Origin: Oscillospiraceae bacterium
GTDB lineage: Bacteria > Bacillota > Clostridia > Oscillospirales > Oscillospiraceae
NCBI GenBank assembly: GCA_029065305.1
Contig: JAIEIQ010000074.1
Coordinates: 1 to 10,056 of the forward strand
Reading direction: 5' to 3'
DNA: 10,056 nt
The notes beneath the pieces are model-generated. The model saw only the letters and a program-made list of their open reading frames with translations. It searched no databases and was not told where the DNA came from. How positions within the stretch are numbered: the stretch's first letter is position 1; the number at the start of each line of letters is the position of its first letter. The translations under genes and the position numbers were made by a program. This document shows positions 1 through 7,349 of this stretch, piece after piece.

Positions 1-1839
1 GTCCCGGACCCAGAGCACGTCGTAGTTGTTCTTGATCTGCATCACCCGGTCCCCCTCCCGGAAGACCAGCTCCCCCCAGGCCCTCTGCCGCTTCTCCGGG
101 GACGGGGGGTTCAGCGCCGCCTGGAGGGCCCGGTTCAGCGCCCCGGTGCCCCACTCCCCCTTTCTGGTGGGGCAGAGGACCTGGATGTGCTCCGCCTCGA
201 TGCCCATGCTCCGGGGCAGGCGCTTCCCGCACAGCTCCACCACCAGCTCCACCACCGCCAGGGGGTCCCGGCGGCGCATGAAAAAGAAGTCGCTGCCGGA
301 GGCGTTGCGCAGCTCCGGCACACGGCCCCGGTTCACCTCGTGGGCCGCGCGGATGATGGCGGAGGTCTGGGCCTGCCGGAAGATCTCCGTCAGCGCCACC
401 GTCTCCACCCGGCCCGAGCGGATCAGATCCCCGAACACGTTCCCCGGCCCCACCGAGGGCAGCTGGTCCGGATCCCCCACCATCACCAGCCGGCAGTCGT
501 CCCGCAGCGCCGCCAACAGCGCCCGCATCAGCGGCAGATCCACCATGCTCATCTCGTCCACGATGACCGCCTCCGCCTCCAGGGGCTCCTTCTCGTTCAC
601 CTGGAACGCCGTCTCCCCGGTGTCCTCGTTCCAGGACATCCTCAGACACCGGTGGATGGTCTGGGCCTCCCGGGAGCACAGCTCCCCCAGCCGCTTGGCG
701 GCTCTCCCCGTGGGGGCCATGAGAAGAATGCTGCACCCCATCCGGTCCAGCATGGCAACAATGCCCCGGATGGAGGTGGTCTTCCCCGTGCCGGGACCGC
801 CGGTGAGCAGAAGCACCCCCCGCTTCGCCGCCAGCTCCACCGCCCGGCGCTGGGCCGGGGCGTAGGTCAGCCCCTGCTCCGCCTGAATCTGCTCGATGAC
901 GCCGTCGATCCGGGCGGCTATGTAGCCGCTACGGTCCGCCTGGCAGCGGAGCATCCGCGCCAGCTTCTCCGCCACAAAGACCTCCGCCTCATAGAGCCGC
1001 CGGAGGTAGCACGCCTCCACCTTCGCCACCCGCTCACAGCACACAGCCCCCCGGCCGATGAGATCGTCCAGGGAGATCTCCGCCGCATCGGCGGGGCAGC
1101 TGATGAGCTGGGCGGCGGCGGCGATGAGCTTGTCCCGGGGGAGAAAGACGTGGCCGTTGTTGAGGTTGTAGGTCAGCTCGAAGAGCACGGCGGCCTCGAT
1201 CCTCCTCCGGCTGTCCCCGGCAATCCCCATGGAGAGGGCGATCTCGTCCATGACGGAGAAGTCCACCCCGTAGAGCTCGTCCACCAGCAGGTAGGGGTCC
1301 CGGCGCAGGGTGTCCAGGGCCCCGGCCCCGTAGCGGCGGTAGAGCTGCATCGCCAGGCGCAGGGGCAGATCGTTGCTGGAGAGAAACTCCAGCAGCCGGC
1401 GCATCCCCATCTGATGCCGGTAGCTCTCGGCGATCTCCCGGGCCTTCCGCTCGGTGACGCCCCGCACCTCCCGCAGCCGCTCCGGCTCCTCCTCCAGCAC
1501 CCGCAGGGTGTCCCCGCCGAAGCGCTGGACCAGCCGGTCCGCCGTGGCGGGCCCCACGCCCTTGACGGCCCCGGAGGAGAGATAGCTGAAAATCTCCTGC
1601 TCCGTGGTGGGCATGTGGCGCTCCACCCGCTGGGCCTGGACCTGCTCCCCGTGGACGGGGTGGCTGACCCAGCGGCCATCGACGATCAGGTTCTCCCCCG
1701 GCGCGGCGCAGGGGATGGTTCCCACCACCGTCACCATCTCCCCGTCGTCCGTCACCAGCCGGAGCACCGTATAGCCGTTCTCCTCATTCTGAAAGATCAG
1801 ATTCAGGATGGTCCCGTCAATGGTGCAGCTCCCGTTCAT
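1..1839 (-). CDS. recD2: RecD2-family ATP-dependent DNA helicase (SF1B, 5'-3'), C-terminus cut by window edge
   Basis: Cytoplasmic DNA helicase of the RecD2/YrrC type, the RecD relative found in bacteria without RecBCD and linked to replication-fork and repair work. 613 codons are visible; the family is roughly 715-800 residues, so about 100-190 residues (end of helicase domain 2) lie outside. Visible in order: N-terminal OB-like region; two helix-hairpin-helix segments around residues 91-112 (VKGVGPATADRL) and 121-140; Walker A GGPGTGKTT at 347-355 with K353; Walker B VIVDEMSM with D428/E429; motif III VGDPDQLPSVGPG; LTEIFRQ; and near the edge the GDRVMQIKNNYDV segment typical of RecD2. The long N-terminal extension with HhH motifs separates it from RecBCD-type RecD. 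The ATG at 1839 is preceded by AGGGGGAGA. It starts 10 nt after the preceding gene's TAG, so it is probably cotranscribed with uvrA and the genes between. The frame is intact throughout. Confidence 0.95.
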   Translation of the reverse strand, partial: MNGSCTIDGTILNLIFQNEENGYTVLRLVTDDGEMVTVVGTIPCAAPGENLIVDGRWVSHPVHGEQVQAQRVERHMPTTEQEIFSYLSSGAVKGVGPATADRLVQRFGGDTLRVLEEEPERLREVRGVTERKAREIAESYRHQMGMRRLLEFLSSNDLPLRLAMQLYRRYGAGALDTLRRDPYLLVDELYGVDFSVMDEIALSMGIAGDSRRRIEAAVLFELTYNLNNGHVFLPRDKLIAAAAQLISCPADAAEISLDDLIGRGAVCCERVAKVEACYLRRLYEAEVFVAEKLARMLRCQADRSGYIAARIDGVIEQIQAEQGLTYAPAQRRAVELAAKRGVLLLTGGPGTGKTTSIRGIVAMLDRMGCSILLMAPTGRAAKRLGELCSREAQTIHRCLRMSWNEDTGETAFQVNEKEPLEAEAVIVDEMSMVDLPLMRALLAALRDDCRLVMVGDPDQLPSVGPGNVFGDLIRSGRVETVALTEIFRQAQTSAIIRAAHEVNRGRVPELRNASGSDFFFMRRRDPLAVVELVVELCGKRLPRSMGIEAEHIQVLCPTRKGEWGTGALNRALQAALNPPSPEKRQRAWGELVFREGDRVMQIKNNYDVLWVRD

Positions 1840-1849
1840 CTCTCTCCCC

Positions 1850-2182
1850 CTAACTCAGATAGCTTCCGATCTCCTCTTTTTTGCACACGGACACCCAGCG
1901 GTCCTCCCGGGAGAGGACCTTTGCCAGCTTCCGCCCCTCCTCGCTCAGGCCGCAGTCCACCACCAGCACCATCCCCAGCACCCCCTGCTCATAGCGCAGG
2001 CGGGAGAGCTGGTGGACCTGCTGCTCCAAATTCTCCCCGTCCCCCTGGGCGGGGAGGAGCACCAGAATGTCCTGCTTCCGCTCCGGCCGGGAGAAGAGCA
2101 CCGCCCGCACCACCGTCCACATAAGAGAAGCCAAGCCGACTGCCGCCAGCATGGCCACCAGTCCGTCCTGCCACAGCTGCAT
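1850..2182 (-). CDS. Hypothetical 110-residue protein with N-terminal membrane anchor
   Basis: I do not recognise a named family. One hydrophobic helix spans about residues 7-30, followed by a basic stretch (SRPERK), so the remaining ~75 residues are probably cytoplasmic. That part reads as beta-alpha-beta-alpha: strand DILVLLPAQGDGEN, helix NLEQQVHQLSRLRYEQG, strand MVLVVDCGLSEEG, helix GRKLAKVL, then a short strand WVSVC. The pattern resembles the first half of a family-2 glycosyltransferase (GT-A) fold, but the protein is far too short to be an enzyme of that kind; this is resemblance only. Start ATG at 2182 has GGAGG five nt upstream. The gene sits 72 nt after the PF06695 gene and 10 nt before recD2, in one transcription unit. 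It looks real because of its RBS, its tight spacing and its alternating hydrophobic pattern. Function unknown. Confidence 0.8.
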   Translation of the reverse strand: MQLWQDGLVAMLAAVGLASLMWTVVRAVLFSRPERKQDILVLLPAQGDGENLEQQVHQLSRLRYEQGVLGMVLVVDCGLSEEGRKLAKVLSREDRWVSVCKKEEIGSYLS

Positions 2183-2254
2183 AAGTTCCTCCGTTCCGCC
2201 GCCGAGCGGCTCCGCGATTTGCTTATGCCAGTCTATGCGGGCCCGCCCCCCTTG

Positions 2255-2732
2255 TTACAGGGAGAAGAGGCCCATGGTAATGGCCGTGACAACAGCGGCG
2301 GCGAGGAGCACGCCGCCGAAAATGGCGGGAACGGCCCGCTTGATCCGCAGATCCATCACCGCCGCCACCATGGCCCCCGTCCAGGCCCCGGTCCCCGGCA
2401 GGGGGACGGCCACCAGCAGCAGCAGCCCCCAGAACTCATAGCGGAGGACCAGATCCTTCTTCGCCTCCACCCGCCGCTCCAGCCTCTCCAGCAGCCCCCG
2501 CAGGGGCGGGATGCGCCGCTGGAGCCAGAGGTAGATTCTGCGGATAAACAGGATGATGAAGGGCACCGGGAGCATATTCCCGATAACGGCGGCAGTCACC
2601 GCCAGGGGCAGGGGCAGTCCCATGCCCACCCCCAGGGGGATGCCGCCCCGCAGCTCCACAATGGGCAGCATGGAGAACATCAGGGTATAGCAGAACTCGC
2701 CGCCCCAGGTCTCGTGGAGCCAGGTGATGATA

Positions 2733-2740
<8 letters not shown>
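2255..2740 (-). CDS. Small integral membrane protein, PF06695/COG2426 type ('small multi-drug export')
   Basis: A 161-residue, strongly hydrophobic protein with about four membrane segments: roughly residues 17-40, 43-67, 103-129 and 136-159. A basic, helical cytoplasmic loop at 67-100 ([10 protein letters not shown]...[12 protein letters not shown]) lies between the pairs. The two family hallmarks are present as a pseudo-repeat: [12 protein letters not shown] at 26-37 and [11 protein letters not shown] at 112-122, the conserved re-entrant-looking P/G-rich turns of COG2426. The Pfam name 'small multi-drug export protein' rests on little evidence, so transport substrate and direction are unknown. 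Length is normal for the family. Its ATG at 2740 lies inside the end of uvrA (8-nt overlap, ATGGATAA), with GAAGG six nt upstream. Translation is therefore likely coupled to uvrA. Confidence 0.9.
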
Positions 2741-5573
<2,833 letters not shown>

Positions 5574-5595
5574 AGATTCTTCATCTCCTCTTGGG

Positions 5596-5624
5596 TGTAG
5601 GGGCGGTACTGAACCGCCCGTTCA
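5596..5624. repeat. Palindromic intergenic repeat unit A (GGGGCGGT...ACCGCCC)
   Basis: Stem GGGCGGT (5601-5607) pairs with ACCGCCC (5613-5619) around a 5-nt loop. Its edge TGTAGGGGCG (5596-5605) matches TGCAGGGGCG of the hairpin at 6678-6706 at nine of ten bases, suggesting a common dispersed repeat family. It lies in the uvrA 5' region, upstream of the ribosome binding site. There is no T-run, so it is not a typical intrinsic terminator. I associate such GGGGCG-palindromes with many clostridial intergenic regions; copy number in this genome cannot be seen here. Confidence 0.6.
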
Positions 5625-5639
5625 ATCGAAACGCTGGCC

Positions 5640-5666
5640 ATTATCCTGCGGGCGGATAATATCCGC
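5640..5666. repeat. Palindromic intergenic repeat unit B (GCGGATA-A-TATCCGC)
   Basis: GCGGATA (5652-5658) and TATCCGC (5660-5666) form a near-perfect palindrome. An alternative stem pairs ATTATCC (5640-5646) with GGATAAT (5654-5660), so two mutually exclusive folds share one arm. It begins four bases after the M28 peptidase stop codon in transcript direction and precedes unit A. The flanking GCGGGCGGAT resembles unit A, so both are probably the same repeat type. No T-tract follows, so transcript termination here is doubtful. Confidence 0.5.
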
Positions 5667-5669
5667 TTC

Positions 5670-6608
5670 CTATAGGAATCTTGTCAGCCGCAGGGCCCCG
5701 TCCCGGAGGAGTTCAATATTTTCCTCCTCCAGCACGGTGTCCTTGCTGGTATGGATGCGGTCCATGTAATAGCCGACGATCTTTTTATACTTCAGGGCGC
5801 ATACGCCCACGCCCATTTTAAACGCCTTGTTGTCGCTGGGGTAAAAACCGAAGATACGGACCACCTCTGTCCTTTTCTTCCCCCGGCCCTCGAACGCGGC
5901 CTCAATGCGCCGCAAGGTCTCCTCGTCCTTTTTCAAAGGCTCTCCGGGGAAAAACTGGATGAAGTCCCCGTCGGACACGCAGTCGAAGTTGATGTTCAGC
6001 GTCTCCTTTTTCGCCTTTTTGTGGGCCTTCGTGAACGCCGCGGAGCCAAACAGCCCCTTCTCCTCGTTGTCGAAGAACACGAAGCAGACCTTTCCCCGGT
6101 CCTCCTCGGGCATGGCAAGCGCGGTCTCCAGCAGCGTGATAACCCCGCTGGTGTTGTCGTTGGCGGTGTGTCTGTTGGCCTTGCCGTCCAGAATCCACCA
6201 GACGAAGAACGCGCACAGGGCGATGGATGTGAAGGGCATCAGCAGCAAAAGCCCTGGGGACCGCAGCGCCACAATCACGGCCAGGAGCGCCCCCTCCATC
6301 ACCGCGAGCGCCAGGAACAGCGGGATAATCAGCAGAAGCTGGTAGCAGACGAAGAAGAACATGTTCCGGGGGGTGATGAAATTGGGCACTGGCAACACGG
6401 CGCAGGTATCATAGTGGGCGGAAAAGATCACCTGCGCCGTGTCCGGGCCGCCCACCACCACATTCTTTGCGGCGAAGCCCTCTTCTACCCTGGGCGCATA
6501 CCCGGCGGCCTCCAGCTCCCCGCACAGCCAGACGCGGAAGGCTTCCTTTTGCTTTTTTGATTTCCGGACCTGGAAACCGGACATGATTTTCTGAGACTGC
6601 GGCGTCAT
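5670..6608 (-). CDS. M28-family zinc metallopeptidase with transmembrane insertion
   Basis: Predicted di-zinc aminopeptidase-type enzyme (M28, peptidase clan MH); substrate unknown. All expected ligand and catalytic positions can be picked out: H65-x-D67 in SAHYDT, bridging D151 in TANDNTSG, E182/E183 in FFDNEEKG, D209 or D213 in NFDCVSDGD, and H286 in RIHTSKDT. Between D67 and D151 there is a hydrophobic insert (about residues 82-140, with segments near 82-104 and 118-140), so the catalytic domain is interrupted by probably two membrane helices. The lysine-rich N-terminus (QVRKSKKQK) suggests a cytoplasmic catalytic face. The chosen ATG at 6608 gives 312 residues and has AAAGGAGAGG upstream. 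The in-frame TTG at 6725 would add 39 low-complexity residues encoded by the hairpin repeat, and its AGGAGG abuts the codon with no spacing. The gene overlaps the small upstream ORF by ATGA and lies in the XRE repressor's transcription unit. Confidence 0.88.
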   Translation of the reverse strand: MTPQSQKIMSGFQVRKSKKQKEAFRVWLCGELEAAGYAPRVEEGFAAKNVVVGGPDTAQVIFSAHYDTCAVLPVPNFITPRNMFFFVCYQLLLIIPLFLALAVMEGALLAVIVALRSPGLLLLMPFTSIALCAFFVWWILDGKANRHTANDNTSGVITLLETALAMPEEDRGKVCFVFFDNEEKGLFGSAAFTKAHKKAKKETLNINFDCVSDGDFIQFFPGEPLKKDEETLRRIEAAFEGRGKKRTEVVRIFGFYPSDNKAFKMGVGVCALKYKKIVGYYMDRIHTSKDTVLEEENIELLRDGALRLTRFL

Positions 6609-6751
6609 AACAGCACCTCTCCTTTGGGAACCGCATAGTAAATGTCTTCCTGCCATTTCCCGGCCACGATTACTCCTTGCAGGGGCGCACAATGTGCGTC
6701 CCTGCACTGGATTTTGCGTATCCAACCTCCTGCGTCACCGGAAATCAGCAT
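6605..6751 (-). CDS. Possible 48-residue small ORF coupling the XRE gene to the M28 peptidase
   Basis: An open frame of 49 codons (stop included) fills the gap between the repressor and the peptidase. ATG at 6751 overlaps the repressor stop by 7 nt (ATGCTGA) and has GGAGG four nt upstream. The TGA at 6607-6605 overlaps the peptidase ATG as ATGA. An internal GTG at 6667 with a very good AAGGAG (6678-6673, spacing 5) would give a 20-residue product beginning MAGKWQEDIYYAVPKG. The middle of the frame (about residues 16-25) is encoded by the palindromic repeat at 6678-6706. The real product may therefore be the short form, a leader for coupling, or none. No family recognised; no membrane segment or signal peptide. 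Overlaps on both sides with suitable RBSs are the main support, and no conservation data are available here. Confidence 0.4.
   Translation of the reverse strand: MLISGDAGGWIRKIQCRDAHCAPLQGVIVAGKWQEDIYYAVPKGEVLL
6678..6706. repeat. Strong 13-bp hairpin repeat, unit C (TGCAGGGGCGCAC...)
   Basis: The 29-bp element is a near-perfect inverted repeat: TGCAGGGGCGCAC (6678-6690) pairs with GTGCGTCCCTGCA (6694-6706) around an AAT loop, with one G-U pair. Its TGCAGGGGCG edge matches repeat unit A by the uvrA start except for one base. In the transcript the hairpin ends exactly at the AAGGAG preceding the GTG at 6667, so folding could affect access to that site. It is too GC-rich for coding sequence under selection and lacks a T-run. 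Confidence 0.75.
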
Positions 6752-6969
6752 CTTTCCTCCGACCGTCCCAACAGATAATCGGTAGTCACGTCGAAATAAT
6801 CGGCCAGAATCATCAGGGTTGTGGCGGGGACATTGATCTCACCATGCTCAAGCCTATGATAATTTCGCATGGAACATCCCAAAAAATCGCCCATTTCCGA
6901 TTGTTTCAGTCCTTTTTCCACACGAAGGTCTTTTAACCGGATTGCAAAATTCTCCAATCCTTTTTTCAT
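6745..6969 (-). CDS. XRE/Cro-CI family transcriptional regulator (short, HTH only)
   Basis: A 74-residue DNA-binding protein consisting of little more than one HTH_3 domain. Helix 1 covers about 3-18 (KGLENFAIRLKDLRVEKG), the helix-turn-helix about 23-43 (QSEMGDFLGCSMRNYHRLEHG), and helices 4-5 about 48-68 (PATTLMILADYFDVTTDYLLG). These match the family's usual 'QselA..lgvs...is.yErG...Ps...l..iA.yf.vs.DyLlG' pattern. No sensor or peptidase domain is attached, so it probably acts as a dimeric repressor. ATG at 6969 has GGGAGG six nt upstream. Immediately upstream are two 13-bp palindromes inside a divergent promoter, which are its likely operators and imply autoregulation and control of the rightward ORF at 7059. 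The gene is visibly AT-richer than the uvr genes, consistent with later acquisition. The next genes in the same direction are the small ORF and the M28 peptidase. Confidence 0.92.
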   Translation of the reverse strand: MKKGLENFAIRLKDLRVEKGLKQSEMGDFLGCSMRNYHRLEHGEINVPATTLMILADYFDVTTDYLLGRSEERC

Positions 6970-6988
6970 ATTTTACCTCCCTTACCTA

Positions 6989-7017
6989 TTGACAAGACAG
7001 ATTTTGTCAATTATAAT
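6989..7017 (+). promoter_or_regulatory. Consensus sigma-A promoter for the rightward ORF at 7059
   Basis: TTGACA (6989-6994) and TATAAT (7012-7017) are separated by exactly 17 nt, a perfect match at both hexamers. Transcription would begin near 7024, giving a leader of about 35 nt before ATG 7059. The spacer contains operator 1 and the start region is covered by operator 2. Such a strong promoter is likely kept shut by a repressor. Confidence 0.85.
6996..7008. promoter_or_regulatory. Operator 1, GACAGATTTTGTC
   Basis: A 13-bp imperfect dyad lying entirely in the -35/-10 spacer of the rightward promoter. It differs from operator 2 by one base (G instead of A at position 5). An overlapping wider dyad, TTGACAA (6989-6995) with TTGTCAA (7004-7010), is also present. 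Likely bound by the XRE protein encoded 27 bp away; this assignment is inferred from proximity and symmetry. Confidence 0.7.
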
Positions 7018-7042
7018 GTCGCCATAGGACAAATTTTGTCAA
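7013..7042 (-). promoter_or_regulatory. Possible leftward promoter for the XRE gene
   Basis: On the minus strand TTGACA (7042-7037) is followed after 18 nt by CATTAT (7018-7013). The better hexamer TATAAT (7015-7010) lies 21 nt away, which is too far for normal spacing. The -35 box overlaps operator 2, so the regulator would repress its own gene. The ATTATAAT palindrome at 7010-7017 would serve both directions. Weaker than the rightward promoter and less certain. Confidence 0.45.
7028..7040. promoter_or_regulatory. Operator 2, GACAAATTTTGTC
   Basis: A perfect 13-bp dyad (GACAAA-T-TTTGTC), one base different from operator 1. The two centres (7002 and 7034) are 32 bp apart, about three helical turns, so bound dimers would face the same side of the DNA and could interact. 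It covers the expected start of the rightward transcript and overlaps the leftward -35 box. Confidence 0.72.
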
Positions 7043-7058
7043 ACGGAAGAATTATTCC

Positions 7059-7349
7059 ATGTCCAACATCTACGAATGGCTTTTCGACTGCTATGCCCTG
7101 CCGAAATTGCGGAGCGTTGAAAGCAGCCATGACGACGCCCTGTCCGCCTTTGCGGAACGCGTGGGACTGCCTGGAAAAACGCGCCTGCTGCTCCATGATA
7201 TGGTCTCCAACATGCGTCTGGAGCTGGGCGTTGAGGCGTTTGCTCTGGGAATCCGGTTCGGCCTGCGGCTGAGCAGCCAGCGCACCCGGCGCAGGGAACC
7301 GGGCTGGCTACTGGATTTCCTTCCGCAGCTCGATGATCCGGTCCCGTAA
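7059..7349 (+). CDS. Small protein of unknown function, target of the XRE-controlled promoter
   Basis: A 96-residue protein and the only gene on the plus strand. No confident family. It is helical and soluble: [15 protein letters not shown], an acidic/amphipathic middle, then [16 protein letters not shown] at 59-74. That last motif is reminiscent of short Firmicute proteins with an 'EAFxxGFxLGxRL' ending (DUF6809-like); this is a tentative likeness. ATG at 7059 follows GGAAGA at 7045-7050, a moderate RBS, downstream of a consensus promoter with two operators, which is the best evidence that it is expressed. The last 14 codons and the stop run antisense through the 3' end of uvrB (42-nt convergent overlap). 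The tail after residue 75 ([11 protein letters not shown]...) may be read-through of a lost original stop rather than family sequence. Confidence 0.7.
   Translation: MSNIYEWLFDCYALPKLRSVESSHDDALSAFAERVGLPGKTRLLLHDMVSNMRLELGVEAFALGIRFGLRLSSQRTRRREPGWLLDFLPQLDDPVP
7275..7309 (-). terminator. Hairpin at the uvrB stop codon, possible weak terminator
   Basis: AGCCAG (7275-7280) pairs with CTGGCT (7304-7309) and CCCGG (7285-7289) pairs with CCGGG (7299-7303), leaving a 4-nt bulge and a 9-nt loop. In the uvrB transcript it starts within the stop codon. No U-tract follows, so it is not a classical intrinsic terminator; it may be an RNA end-protecting structure or chance in GC-rich DNA. Confidence 0.3.

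Noticed and set aside
2237..2246. GCGGGCCCGC perfect palindrome after the PF06695 gene
   Set aside because: No loop and no T-run; expected by chance in GC-rich DNA.
5610..5624. LexA-like dyad TGAAC-CGCCC-GTTCA upstream of uvrA
   Set aside because: The Firmicute SOS box needs a 4-nt spacer (GAAC-N4-GTTC); here it is 5, and the arms belong to the palindromic repeat.
6609..6725. Extended N-terminus of the M28 peptidase from a TTG at 6725
   Set aside because: AGGAGG touches the TTG with no spacing, the added residues are encoded by a palindromic repeat and look non-protein-like, and the ATG at 6608 has a good RBS.
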